Source of the DNA: Ruminococcaceae bacterium P7
Lineage (GTDB): Bacteria; Bacillota; Clostridia; Oscillospirales; Acutalibacteraceae
Assembly (NCBI GenBank): GCA_900100595.1
Contig: FMUA01000010.1
Coordinates: 62,001 to 126,000, forward strand
Direction of reading: 5' to 3'
DNA: 64,000 nucleotides
The notes below the pieces were generated by a model. It was not told the origin of the DNA, did no database searches, and was given only the letters and a program-made list of their open reading frames with translations. Within the stretch, counting starts at the first letter, position 1, and every line of letters starts with the position of its first letter. Shown in pieces: positions 23,260-31,452 of this stretch. A program made the translations under genes and the position numbers.

Positions 23260-25641
23260 ATGAAAAGCAAGCTCATTGTCAGAATCGTATGTATCATACT
23301 TGCCGTGCTGCTGGTCGGCTCGGTATTTGCCATGATCATTCCTTATATTGCTCATGCCGCCGGCATGGAAGGCTATATTTCTGACGATTACGTTAATCTG
23401 CGCTCCGGCGCGGGAACTGGCTACAGTGTCGTTGCCTGTCTGCGCGAGGACACAAAGGTGACGTTTGAAAGTACGGAAACCTATAATTCCGACTGGTACA
23501 AGGTCACAGAGCAGGGTTCCGGCAAGACCGGCTATGTTCACAAGAACTATGTCAGCCGGACAGAGGATTCCTCCGGTTCCTCCGCAAGCTCCGGCTCGAC
23601 GGGCTATATCAGCGACGATTACGTCAACCTCCGCTCCGGCGCAGGCACAGGTAACTCCGTTGTCAAATGTCTGCGTGAGGACACCAAATTCACCTTTGTC
23701 AGCACCTCTCCGACCAACGGCTGGTATAATATCAAGCTCTCTGACGGCACCACAGGATGGGTGCTCGGGGATTACCTGACCGCCGACAAAAAACAGGAGG
23801 AGAAAAAGGACGACGATACTCCGTCGACCTCCGCATCCACCGGCTATGTCAACACCGACTACGTCAATCTCCGCAAGGGCGCGGGAACAGGCAATGCGGT
23901 TGTCACCTGCATGCGTGAGAACACAAAGTTCACCTTGGTCAGCGAGAATCCCAGCGGAGACTGGTACCATGTCAAGCTCTCCAACGGCACAGACGGATGG
24001 GTGATCAAGGACTACATCACCATTCAGAAAAGCAGTACCAAAAAAGACGACGAGCCCGATTCGGGCATGATTCGCCTGTCCTCGTCAAGTGAGACGATTT
24101 ATAAGGGCAACGAGTACGCGCTCACCGCTTACGGTATCAGGAATGTCACATGGAGCAGCTCGGACAGCTCGGTTGCTTCGGTCAACTCCGACGGCGTTGT
24201 GACCGCCAAGAGCGCCGGCACGGCAAAAATCACCGCGAAATCGGGCAGCGATTCCGCAAGCTGCAGCATCACCGTCAAATCGGGCAGCAGCGTCAATATC
24301 TCCTGCTCCGAGATCGAAAACATGCGCCGCGGCAAGTCGGTTCTGCTGAAATCCACCACAAGCGGCGTCAGATGGAAATCCTCCAATGAGAAAATCGCGA
24401 CCGTCAACAGCGGCATCGTCGATACCAAATCCGAAAACGGCTTTGTCACCATTACCGCTTATACATCCTCGGGCGCTGCGACCTGCCTGATTGAAGTCAT
24501 CGGACGGGATAACATCCGCTTTGCCTACGCGACGCCCAATTCCGCCTACAAGGGTTCGGAGGTCACCTTCCACGCGATCACAGATACCGACCGTGTTGAC
24601 CTCTACTTCGTTGTTTCCAACGGAAGCACCAGCTACACCGTCGACGCGAAAAAGGAAAAGACCGAGAGCGGCACCGTTCTCTGGACAGCCTCGCAGAAGC
24701 TCAACGAGTCTGGTAAGTGGACATATAAAGCATATTCCAAGTTCGTCGATTACGACAAGTATCTGACTACTCCCGTCAACGGTGAGGGAGAGGTACTCGT
24801 CGCCGACACCACCGACCTCAAGACGACCGTCACGGGCGAAAGACGCGCCAGCGAGGACGTTATTGAAATGATTGCCGAGTTTGAGGGCTTCCTTCCTGAC
24901 CTGATTCCCGATCCGATTACGGGCGAGAGCGATATGACCATCGGCTACGGTCTGGTGTTCTACGCGAACGACCAGTTCTACAACCATCTGACAAAAACCG
25001 AGGCTTACGCGTACCTCTGCCAGTCGGTCAACAAGGACGCCTACACTTCGCGAACCAACGCTTTTTTGACCTCCAACAACGTCAAGTTCAATCAGCAGCA
25101 GTTTGACGCGCTTGTCTGCTTCACCTATAACGTCGGCGCCTACGCGATCACCAATGACGACGACCTCCGCTCCATTCTGCTGAACACATCGACAGGCGCA
25201 TCCTCAGCGTCCGTCACGGCAGGAGGAAACGGCTATGTCAGCGGCTCGGGCGTCAACCTGCGTTCCGATTCGTCCACCGGCTCCTCTGTCCTTACAACAA
25301 TGGGTGAGAACACGAAATTCACCTTCGTGGACGGCAAGCTTGTCAATTCGCATTGGTATAAAATCAAGCTCTCCAACGGAACCGTCGGATATATTTACTC
25401 CGACTACGCAGCATCAGAAAGCGCAGGAGGTACGAGAGACCTTAACAATGTTGACGCCGGCAGATTCATTCAGAACCTGCTGCAGTACCACCACGCCGCC
25501 GGCGAGTGCTACTGGGGGCTGCTCTACAGACGTGTCGATGAGGCGGAGATGTTCCTCTTCGGCGACTACGAGCACGACGGCTCGCGCAACAAGTACAACT
25601 TTGATTTCACCTGCTACAGAAACAGCAGTTTCTCAATCTAA
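23260..25641 (+). CDS. Modular cell-wall protein: SH3b x3, Ig-like x1-2, GH24 lysozyme domain interrupted by an SH3b
   Basis: 793 residues. A signal peptide or signal-anchor (MKSKLIVRIVCIILAVLLVG) is followed by three bacterial SH3 domains at residues about 37-100, 115-175 and 200-263, each starting with YVNLRSGAGTG or YVNLRKGAGTG. One or two Big_2-like Ig domains follow (residues about 273-415; VTWSSSDSSVASVNSDGVVT), then a linker domain. A GH24 (T4-type) lysozyme begins near residue 528: EMIAEFEGFLPD supplies the catalytic Glu region, MTIGYGLVFY the GYG motif, and NQQQFDALVCFTYNVGAYAI the core. It is then broken at about 650-722 by a fourth SH3b (GVNLRSDSSTGSSV) before the C-terminal helix FIQNLLQYHHAAGECYWGLL and YRRVDEAEMFLFGDYEHD. 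The predicted role is peptidoglycan hydrolysis with wall-binding modules. RBS AGGAAGGTG precedes it, and it is in an operon with the gene upstream. Confidence 0.8.
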   Translation: MKSKLIVRIVCIILAVLLVGSVFAMIIPYIAHAAGMEGYISDDYVNLRSGAGTGYSVVACLREDTKVTFESTETYNSDWYKVTEQGSGKTGYVHKNYVSRTEDSSGSSASSGSTGYISDDYVNLRSGAGTGNSVVKCLREDTKFTFVSTSPTNGWYNIKLSDGTTGWVLGDYLTADKKQEEKKDDDTPSTSASTGYVNTDYVNLRKGAGTGNAVVTCMRENTKFTLVSENPSGDWYHVKLSNGTDGWVIKDYITIQKSSTKKDDEPDSGMIRLSSSSETIYKGNEYALTAYGIRNVTWSSSDSSVASVNSDGVVTAKSAGTAKITAKSGSDSASCSITVKSGSSVNISCSEIENMRRGKSVLLKSTTSGVRWKSSNEKIATVNSGIVDTKSENGFVTITAYTSSGAATCLIEVIGRDNIRFAYATPNSAYKGSEVTFHAITDTDRVDLYFVVSNGSTSYTVDAKKEKTESGTVLWTASQKLNESGKWTYKAYSKFVDYDKYLTTPVNGEGEVLVADTTDLKTTVTGERRASEDVIEMIAEFEGFLPDLIPDPITGESDMTIGYGLVFYANDQFYNHLTKTEAYAYLCQSVNKDAYTSRTNAFLTSNNVKFNQQQFDALVCFTYNVGAYAITNDDDLRSILLNTSTGASSASVTAGGNGYVSGSGVNLRSDSSTGSSVLTTMGENTKFTFVDGKLVNSHWYKIKLSNGTVGYIYSDYAASESAGGTRDLNNVDAGRFIQNLLQYHHAAGECYWGLLYRRVDEAEMFLFGDYEHDGSRNKYNFDFTCYRNSSFSI

Positions 25642-25660
25642 AATAAAGAAGGCAATAACA

Positions 25661-26458
25661 ATGAAAAAAATCGGATTCATCGGCGCGGGCAATATGGCGA
25701 CCGCGATCATCAAGGGCTTGATTGCCCAATATCAGACAGCTGATTTTATCAATGTGTTTGACGTCAGCGAGGAAAAGAAAGAGCAAATGAAAGAGTTGGG
25801 AGCCGCGGTATGCGGCTCCAATGCCGAGGTCACCGCGCAGAGCGATATCATCGTTCTCGCGGTAAAGCCGCAGAATTACGCGGAGGTCATCGAATCTCTC
25901 AAAGATGCGGCAACCGAGGAAAAGACATTCGTTTCCATTGCCGCGGGTATCTCGATTGCCTACGTGCAGAAGGCGCTCGGGAAGGCCTGTCCCGTTGTCA
26001 GGGTCATGCCCAACACACCGCTCCTGCTAAAAAAAGGCGCCAGCGCGCTTTGTCCCTCTGACAATATCACAGAGGAAAATAAGGAAATCATCTACCGCAT
26101 GTTTGCGGGCAGCGGTGTTTGCGAGTATATCACCGAGGATCACATGAACGAGATCATCGCGGTCAACGGCAGCAGTCCCGCATATATTTATCTCTTTGCC
26201 AAAGCGATGGCGGACTATGCCGCCGAGCAGGGCATCGATTATGACAAGGCGATGAACCTGATCTGCGCAACGCTCGAAGGCTCCGCCGCGATGCTCAGAG
26301 AAAGCGGTGATTCCGCCGACGTGCTGATTCAGAAGGTCAGCTCCAAGGGCGGTACGACGATCGCGGCGCTCGACAAGCTCAGAGAGCACGGCTTCACCGA
26401 AGCGATACACGACGCGATGGAAGCGTGCACCAAGCGCGCCGAGGAGCTGGGAAGGTAA
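25661..26458 (+). CDS. proC: Pyrroline-5-carboxylate reductase
   Basis: 265 residues. The Rossmann NAD(P)-binding start is KKIGFIGAGNMATAIIKGL, followed by SDIIVLAVKPQNYAEVI and RVMPNTPLLLKKGA (conserved MPNTP). The C-terminal signature is SSPAYIYLFAKAMADYAAEQ with KVSSKGGTTIAALDKL. It reduces pyrroline-5-carboxylate to proline with NAD(P)H as the final step of proline synthesis. ATG 25661 follows AAGGC and lies 19 bp after the lysozyme-like gene, with no promoter visible between, so proC may be read from the upstream unit. The length is typical. It is followed by a gap of 59 bp holding a hairpin. Confidence 0.92.
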   Translation: MKKIGFIGAGNMATAIIKGLIAQYQTADFINVFDVSEEKKEQMKELGAAVCGSNAEVTAQSDIIVLAVKPQNYAEVIESLKDAATEEKTFVSIAAGISIAYVQKALGKACPVVRVMPNTPLLLKKGASALCPSDNITEENKEIIYRMFAGSGVCEYITEDHMNEIIAVNGSSPAYIYLFAKAMADYAAEQGIDYDKAMNLICATLEGSAAMLRESGDSADVLIQKVSSKGGTTIAALDKLREHGFTEAIHDAMEACTKRAEELGR

Positions 26459-26469
26459 TAAACAAAAAG

Positions 26470-26511
26470 CATTCCGCATACTCTTTAACGGACAAGTTAA
26501 AGAAAGGAATG
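26470..26511 (+). promoter_or_regulatory. Hairpin covering the ribosome site of gene 26518
   Basis: CATTCC (26470-26475) pairs with GGAATG (26506-26511) and CTTTAAC (26483-26489) with GTTAAAG (26496-26502) across a small internal loop. The ribosome site AAAGGAA (26503-26509 region) lies in the right-hand side. No T-run follows, so it is not a simple terminator. Confidence 0.45.
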
Positions 26512-26517
26512 TAGTTT

Positions 26518-27183
26518 ATGAAAGGCATTATCTTTTCATTCAAAAAACCGTCTGCCGTCCATTCGCACAGGGGAGTGCGGATACCCGATTTGCGTTCGTT
26601 TTTCAAGCGATGGGGGATCACGCTTCTTTTTGTCGGTCTGCTTCTGGTCGGACTGGCTCTGGGTGCAGTCTATGCGCACGGCGCGGACAGCGAGCTTCTG
26701 CAGGCTCTCGATTTTTTGTTTACCACGAACCTGGAGGCACGGCTGCAAAAGGGCGCTTTGGGTATCTTTTGCGCCTGCTTTGCCTCGGATTTCATCTTTA
26801 TCACGGCGGTCTATCTCTTTGGCATGGCGCCGTGGGGACTGCCCTTTGAGCTCTTCACCGTTCTGCTCAAGGGCTTCGGCACAGGGCTGACCGCAGCCTA
26901 TCTTTTGCTGATGAACGGTCTGAGCGGACTGGGCTTCTATTTATTGGTGCTGCTTCCCGGAACCTTTCTGTTCTGTGTGGCGCTGACGGCTTTCTCTGCT
27001 TTTGCTTTTGATTTTTCCAAGCAGCAGTTCCTTTTCCTTCTCGAAAAGAACCCGCCTGCTGTTTGCGCGCGTGCGCGCACATTGCGGTACAGCTCGCGCT
27101 TTCTCTCAGCGCTGCTGATGACCTTTGGCGCGTCCATTCTCGACACGGTTCTCTGGACGCTCTTTGCGGGTACATTCCAATAA
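26518..27183 (+). CDS. Multi-pass membrane protein, possible SpoIIM family
   Basis: 221 residues with about five hydrophobic segments. The middle reads FITAVYLFGMAPWGLPFELF, TVLLKGFGTGLTAAYLL and YLLVLLPGTFLFCVALTAF; this glycine/proline pattern around a KGF motif resembles the stage II sporulation protein M family (part of the engulfment complex with SpoIID and SpoIIP). The N-terminal 30 residues are basic and cytosolic. SpoIID or SpoIIP are not in this window, and the assignment rests on topology and pattern only. ATG 26518 lies just after a hairpin that buries its ribosome site. The next gene follows after 17 bp. Confidence 0.45.
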   Translation: MKGIIFSFKKPSAVHSHRGVRIPDLRSFFKRWGITLLFVGLLLVGLALGAVYAHGADSELLQALDFLFTTNLEARLQKGALGIFCACFASDFIFITAVYLFGMAPWGLPFELFTVLLKGFGTGLTAAYLLLMNGLSGLGFYLLVLLPGTFLFCVALTAFSAFAFDFSKQQFLFLLEKNPPAVCARARTLRYSSRFLSALLMTFGASILDTVLWTLFAGTFQ

Positions 27184-27200
27184 ACCACTCGGAGGAAACT

Positions 27201-28163
27201 ATGGCGAATCCAAATTCCACCCTGCCGATTGCAAGGGTGTTCAGCAACCTGTTTCGCGGTCTGCCCCGGCTCATTCTGACAAATATCTTGTTCGCGCTGC
27301 CGACAGCCGTGTTCTTTTCCATCTTCTATGCGATCAATACCCTCACGGGTCTGCATTCGGTTTTTATCCTGCTGCTGACCGTCATTCCCGCTTTTCCGTT
27401 TTACGCGGGAGTCGTCAAGGTGTCGCTTCACATCGCAAAGGGAGATGAGGATGTCGCCGTTTGCTCCAATTTCTTCGCGGCGGTCAAAGAAAACTTCCTT
27501 CGCTTTTTGATTCACGGCGTACTGTTTTATATCGCGGCGTTTTTTACCTGGTCCTCCACCACGATGTATTTTGAGATGGGCAAGGAGAACAACATCTTTT
27601 TTGCCCTCATGATCATTTCGATCGTCATCGGCATTTTGCTGATGTGCTTCTTTTTTCGCGTTCCGACCATGACGGTTGCGTTTGATTTGCCGATGAAGGC
27701 TATCTATAAAAACAGCTTGCTGATGGGTTTTATGGAGGTTAAATCCAATCTGGCTGCGATTTTCGGACTGTTTATCCTGTTTGTTATCTGCTCGATGCTG
27801 CTCGTATGCTGCGGAGGAAATGCCATCGCCATTGCGATTGTCACCGCTCTGCTCGGCGCGGTTCTTGTTCCCGCAGTAGCGGCGTTCATTATCAACGCGG
27901 CGGTTTGGCAGCGTATGTATATCATGGTAACCGACAGTGCGAGCGAGGCGCGTAACGTGGATAAAAAAATTCTCGAAAAGCGCCGCGAGCTTGAAGAATA
28001 CAAGAAGCGGAAAAACCGTGAAAGCGTCAGGGAAGAGCTGAACAAGCTCGAGCTGGACGACAGCGCCGACGACGATGAATATGTATATTTCAACGGCAAA
28101 ATGATGAAAAAAAGCGTCCTGCGCAAGATGAAACAGGACGCGGAGGAAAGTGAAGGTAATTGA
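27201..28163 (+). CDS. DUF624/YesL-like membrane protein with charged tail
   Basis: 320 residues. Six predicted helices run from residue about 22 (LILTNILFALPTAVFFSIFY) to 240, with a conserved-looking centre MTVAFDLPMKAIYKNSLLMG. The pattern recalls the DUF624/YesL group, often linked to sugar-uptake operons, but the tail is different: residues 245-320 form a highly charged, probably coiled-coil segment (KKILEKRRELEEYKKRKNRE), ending in KQDAEESEGN. ATG 27201 has CGGAGG upstream. It stands in a tight operon: its stop is one base before the start of the next gene. The function is unknown; a membrane organiser or transport accessory are possibilities. Confidence 0.5.
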   Translation: MANPNSTLPIARVFSNLFRGLPRLILTNILFALPTAVFFSIFYAINTLTGLHSVFILLLTVIPAFPFYAGVVKVSLHIAKGDEDVAVCSNFFAAVKENFLRFLIHGVLFYIAAFFTWSSTTMYFEMGKENNIFFALMIISIVIGILLMCFFFRVPTMTVAFDLPMKAIYKNSLLMGFMEVKSNLAAIFGLFILFVICSMLLVCCGGNAIAIAIVTALLGAVLVPAVAAFIINAAVWQRMYIMVTDSASEARNVDKKILEKRRELEEYKKRKNRESVREELNKLELDDSADDDEYVYFNGKMMKKSVLRKMKQDAEESEGN

Positions 28164-28164
28164 T

Positions 28165-28818
28165 ATGGCAGGAAAGCATCTTCAAAAGCAGTCCAACAAG
28201 CCGCTGGTCATTTTGATTATTGTGGCAATTATTGTTATCGCGGCGATCGTTGCGGGCGTCATCTTTTTCATGAACGGCGGCATGTCCATGTTCAAAGGGG
28301 AAGAGCAGCAAACAACAGCTCCGGCAGCGGCAACAACCTCAGTCATTCCCGAAAGTACCGCTGCGCAGCAAGAGCAGTCTGAAACCAAAGCAGAGGATGA
28401 AAAGGAGCAGTCCGCTCCCACCGAAGCGGAAACGGGCGTTGCGCCGCAGGAAAGCAAGATCGATGTGGTCGTTCCGATGGACGATGGCGTTGAGCCGACC
28501 TACTTCAACGCGAGCTTTATCCCGAACGGCAAGGTGGAAGATACAACGTCAGGACAGTCCGTAACGCTGCGTGAGGCATTCGGACAAAGCGCCTCCGACG
28601 GTGTTCTGACCTTCAACAGCGACGGCACCTTCCGTGATACGCTGATTTCCGGCGAACACAATCAGGGCGCTTACGTGGTACAGAACCATATTATTCACGC
28701 TACCTATACCAACGATAAAAATATGATTATCGATGTCGTCGAATGGGATGGCGACACACCTGTCCGATTCACGGTTCTGTACGGCGATTTTCTCGTCTAC
28801 TTCGGCAAGGGTGACTGA
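28165..28818 (+). CDS. Membrane-anchored protein with C-terminal lipocalin-like domain
   Basis: 217 residues. A basic N-terminus and one hydrophobic segment (PLVILIIVAIIVIAAIVAGV) anchor it, without a lipobox. A Thr/Ala/Glu-rich linker leads to a beta-rich domain from residue about 95: LTFNSDGTFRDTLISGEH, GAYVVQNHIIHATYT and a final LYGDFLVYFGKGD. The domain layout (LxFxxxxTF ... G.Y ... YG...VYF) is repeated in the next gene, so the pair are paralogues. ATG 28165 follows the previous stop by a single base, with translational coupling likely. Its ribosome site is a weak GAAGG. Function unknown; a surface ligand-binding protein is one reading. Confidence 0.55.
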   Translation: MAGKHLQKQSNKPLVILIIVAIIVIAAIVAGVIFFMNGGMSMFKGEEQQTTAPAAATTSVIPESTAAQQEQSETKAEDEKEQSAPTEAETGVAPQESKIDVVVPMDDGVEPTYFNASFIPNGKVEDTTSGQSVTLREAFGQSASDGVLTFNSDGTFRDTLISGEHNQGAYVVQNHIIHATYTNDKNMIIDVVEWDGDTPVRFTVLYGDFLVYFGKGD

Positions 28819-28819
28819 T

Positions 28820-29248
28820 ATGAAGCGGCAATCCGTCTTTCTCTCTATGCTCACATCGACGGCAATCGTGCTTTCCGCGGTTCTCGGTATGCTTGTTTTC
28901 AGCGCCTGTGACGTCAATGCCATTCCGCTAGGCAATACCGTTTGGATACCGCTGCGCGCGGTAGACGCAAGCGGTGACGAGGTTGAACTCAATACTATTT
29001 ACAACGCTAACTACAGCAACTATCAGGGTTCGCTCAGCTTTCAGGAAAACAATACCTTTGAGCTGTGGATGGGTCCGGGTAACCCGAATGACGGAACACA
29101 CTCGGGTATGTATGAACAAAAGGACGGCAAAATCAACGTGTTCTTTGACGATGACACTGTGGAACAATTTGATATTCAGCAGAACGGTGACAAAACGCTG
29201 ATTGCGGTACCTTACGGCGGTTACGAAGTCTATTTCATCAAACAATAA
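28820..29248 (+). CDS. Lipoprotein paralogous to gene 28165
   Basis: 142 residues. The signal peptide ends in the lipobox MLVFSAC (Cys near residue 30). The mature part shares the layout of the upstream protein's C-terminal domain: LSFQENNTFELWMG, SGMYEQKDGKINVFF and a closing VPYGGYEVYFIKQ. One copy is thus membrane-anchored by a helix and the other by a lipid. The start ATG 28820 is one base after the upstream stop region (AAGGGTG upstream). The next gene, an acyltransferase, follows after 12 bp. No known function. Confidence 0.6.
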   Translation: MKRQSVFLSMLTSTAIVLSAVLGMLVFSACDVNAIPLGNTVWIPLRAVDASGDEVELNTIYNANYSNYQGSLSFQENNTFELWMGPGNPNDGTHSGMYEQKDGKINVFFDDDTVEQFDIQQNGDKTLIAVPYGGYEVYFIKQ

Positions 29249-29260
29249 GGGGTAAACAAT

Positions 29261-30310
29261 TTGAAACAGGATGTAAAACATCTTTCCGCACCTGCGGTCA
29301 AGGAAAGAATCTATCTGTATGACAATGTCAAGTGTCTGGCAATTTTTCTGGTGGTCATCGGTCACGCAATCAATTTTCTGACGGACTATGACGGCAACAA
29401 CTTGGAAAAAAGCATGTATTCCCTGATTTACGCGTTCCATATGCCGCTGTTCATCTTTATCAGCGGACTTTTTGTGAAGCCGATGAACGAGGAAACGAAA
29501 TTTCCCAAGTACAAGGTTCTTTCCTTTGTTCTGATCGGCATTGTGCTGAGAATCATGACCTCCATTGTCAACCTTCTGCTCGGGACAAGTCCCGTTTACG
29601 CAGTGCTTGATATCTATGATACCTATGCGTGGTTCATGTGGGCAATGGCGGTGTTCACTGCGCTGACATGGCTGTTCCGCGGGCTTGACAAACGTCTTGT
29701 GCTGGGACTTTCCTTTCTGGTCGGCTGCATGGCAGGATATGACAGCAATCTCGGCGATCAGTTCGCGCTGATGCGCATTGTGGTTTTCTTCCCGATTTTC
29801 CTGATCGGCTATTACCTCGATCCCAAGACGTTGCACATCATGCTGAACAAAAACTGGATGAAGATTCTTGCGGCTGTGTTCATCGTCGCGATGATTCTGC
29901 TCTTTGTGTTCAACGGAAAGTTCGCTCTGTTCATGCGTCCGATGTTTACTGGCAGGAACCGCTTTACCGCGCTGGATAATTACTATGTTTTCGGACCGTT
30001 TTTCCGCATTCTGTCCTATTTGATCGCGGCGGCTTTCGGCGTGGCGATTCTGTGCCTGATGCCGAACAAGAACCTCGGTTATCTCACAACCATCGGCGCC
30101 AGAACACTGCAAATCTACTTCTGGCACAAAATCTTCCTGATCGCCGCGGAGGAGTTCCATATCTATGAAAAAATCGAGCATTTTACGGGCGGCACCATTG
30201 CCACGCTGATTTATATTCTGCTGGCTGTCGGACTGACCTTCTTCTGCTCACTCAAATTCTTTTCATTTCCTACTAAGCAGCTTCTGGCAATCGGCAAAGC
30301 CAAAAAATAG
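29261..30310 (+). CDS. Acyltransferase 3 family membrane protein
   Basis: 349 residues with about ten predicted helices. The signature start is IYLYDNVKCLAIFLVVIGHA (Asn/Lys then catalytic-type His in GHA, near residue 36), and FHMPLFIFISGLFVKP (H/MPLFF-type motif near 65) follows. These are hallmarks of the acyltransferase-3 (AT3/OafB/OatA) family, which O-acylates polysaccharides, lipids or peptidoglycan using an acyl donor from inside the cell. No SGNH domain is fused at the C-terminus. TTG 29261 was chosen because AAGGGG lies about 8 nt upstream and the frame begins right there. It is the last gene of the 26518-30310 operon, which thereby looks like an envelope-modification unit. Confidence 0.8.
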   Translation: MKQDVKHLSAPAVKERIYLYDNVKCLAIFLVVIGHAINFLTDYDGNNLEKSMYSLIYAFHMPLFIFISGLFVKPMNEETKFPKYKVLSFVLIGIVLRIMTSIVNLLLGTSPVYAVLDIYDTYAWFMWAMAVFTALTWLFRGLDKRLVLGLSFLVGCMAGYDSNLGDQFALMRIVVFFPIFLIGYYLDPKTLHIMLNKNWMKILAAVFIVAMILLFVFNGKFALFMRPMFTGRNRFTALDNYYVFGPFFRILSYLIAAAFGVAILCLMPNKNLGYLTTIGARTLQIYFWHKIFLIAAEEFHIYEKIEHFTGGTIATLIYILLAVGLTFFCSLKFFSFPTKQLLAIGKAKK

Positions 30311-30315
30311 AACTT

Positions 30316-30343
30316 GCTCCCGGGTAACCGGGAGCTTTTTATT
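30316..30343 (+). terminator. Intrinsic terminator after the acyltransferase gene
   Basis: GCTCCCGG (30316-30323), loop GTAA, CCGGGAGC (30328-30335), then TTTTTATTT. Confidence 0.9.
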
Positions 30344-30566
30344 TCAAAATATACCAGCGTTGTTCCTCAAAATACAGCTCTCTGATTTTGCCTAGAATCA
30401 CGCAGGTGAATTTGACGCCTCCCTTTACCGACTTGACAGTCGGATAAAACTTGACTCCGATCACATTGCTGATAGGGTATTCTGCACCGTTATCCCAGAT
30501 GATTTTGACGGGAAACATGCTGCCATCGGCTTGAAAGCTCGCGTTGACTGTAACAAACCGTTTCAT
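30339..30566 (-). CDS. Small LexA-controlled protein
   Basis: 75 residues. It starts KRFVTVNASFQADGSMFPVK, has a central VIGVKFYPTVKSVKGGVKF, then TCVILGKIRELYFEEQRWYI ends it. I recall small clostridial proteins of this plan (xRYTCxIxGxEx...FEExRWFV) near translesion polymerase genes, but this is memory, not a search. The gene is expressed from its own promoter, in which a LexA box lies between the -35 and -10, so it should be DNA-damage induced. ATG 30566 has AGGTGG upstream. It could be a small accessory of repair or of a polymerase; no function is established. It diverges from pyrE, and radC and uvrB lie 900-1600 bp away on the other strand. Confidence 0.6.
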   Translation of the reverse strand: MKRFVTVNASFQADGSMFPVKIIWDNGAEYPISNVIGVKFYPTVKSVKGGVKFTCVILGKIRELYFEEQRWYILK

Positions 30567-30599
30567 ACTGCCACCTGATTCCGATAGTTTTATATTTAT

Positions 30600-30628
30600 A
30601 TTATAGAACGTGCGTTCGATGTTGTCAA
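30600..30628 (-). promoter_or_regulatory. SigA promoter of the small LexA-controlled gene
   Basis: Minus-strand TTGACA (30623-30628), 17 bp spacer, TATAAT (30600-30605). This is a perfect -10 and -35 pair. Confidence 0.8.
30605..30618 (-). promoter_or_regulatory. LexA (SOS) box
   Basis: Minus-strand CGAACGCACGTTCT fits the Gram-positive LexA/DinR consensus CGAAC-N4-GTTCG except for the last base. It occupies the spacer of the promoter, so LexA binding would block RNA polymerase. Confidence 0.75.
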
Positions 30629-30686
30629 TAGTTCAAAATTGGAAGTTGCTCCGCGAGCGGAAAAATTATCAAAAATGTAACTTATA

Positions 30687-30715
30687 TGGACAAAATGAAA
30701 TTTGTGTGCTAAAAT
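30687..30715 (+). promoter_or_regulatory. Probable promoter of pyrE
   Basis: TGGACA (30687-30692), 17 bp spacer, TAAAAT (30710-30715). No PyrR-type attenuator or terminator hairpin was seen in the leader. Confidence 0.5.
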
Positions 30716-30759
30716 AATATGTCAAAGTATGCAAACAAATATTTGATGGAGGTATTGCA

Positions 30760-31437
30760 ATGGAAGCTTATAAAAAAGAATTTATTGAATTTATGGTAGA
30801 TTGCCAGGTATTGAAGTTCGGCGACTTTGTGACAAAAAGCGGCAGAAAAACGCCCTTCTTCGTCAATACGGGCTTCTACAGAACCGGTTCACAGCTGAGA
30901 AAGCTGGGTGCGTATTACGCCGAGGCGATCAACGGCAGCTTCGGACTGGATTTCGACGTGCTCTTCGGACCTGCCTACAAGGGTATTCCACTCACCGTAG
31001 CCGCGTCCATCGCCATCAGCGAAAAGTATGACACGGATATCCGCTACTGCTCCAACCGCAAGGAGGTCAAGGATCACGGCGACAAGGGCATCCTGCTCGG
31101 CAGCCCCATCCAGGACGGTGACAGGGTCGTTATCATTGAGGACGTCACCACTGCAGGAACCTCCATTGAGGAGACGCTTCCCATCATCAAGGCGCAGGGC
31201 GATGTGAATCCTATCGGTCTGGTCGTATCCGTTGACCGCATGGAGCGCGGACAGGGTGAGAAAAGTGCGCTTGCCGAGATCGAAGAGAAGTACGGCTTAA
31301 AGACCACCGCCATCGTGACAATGGCAGAGGTCGTGGAGCACCTCTATAACCGTGAATACAAGGGCAAGGTTATTATTGACGACAAGCTCAAGGCAGCGAT
31401 CGACTCCTACTATGAGCAGTATGGGGTAAAGGCATAA
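30760..31437 (+). CDS. pyrE: Orotate phosphoribosyltransferase
   Basis: 225 residues. The PRPP-binding loop region is VVIIEDVTTAGTSIEE (near residue 124), and the substrate side shows KSGRKTPFFVNTGFY, FGPAYKGIPL and RKEVKDHGDKGIL. It transfers phosphoribose from PRPP to orotate, the fifth step of UMP synthesis. ATG 30760 follows TGGAGGT. No other pyrimidine genes are nearby in this window; instead radC starts 15 bp downstream, so pyrE heads a mixed unit with radC and uvrB. The unusual company (repair genes) is known for some Firmicutes but is not explained by pathway. Confidence 0.93.
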   Translation: MEAYKKEFIEFMVDCQVLKFGDFVTKSGRKTPFFVNTGFYRTGSQLRKLGAYYAEAINGSFGLDFDVLFGPAYKGIPLTVAASIAISEKYDTDIRYCSNRKEVKDHGDKGILLGSPIQDGDRVVIIEDVTTAGTSIEETLPIIKAQGDVNPIGLVVSVDRMERGQGEKSALAEIEEKYGLKTTAIVTMAEVVEHLYNREYKGKVIIDDKLKAAIDSYYEQYGVKA

Positions 31438-31452
31438 CACGGGAGAAGGACG

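Noticed and set aside
30667-30759. PyrR-type attenuator before pyrE
   Set aside because: No terminator/antiterminator hairpin pair with a T-run was seen in the leader.
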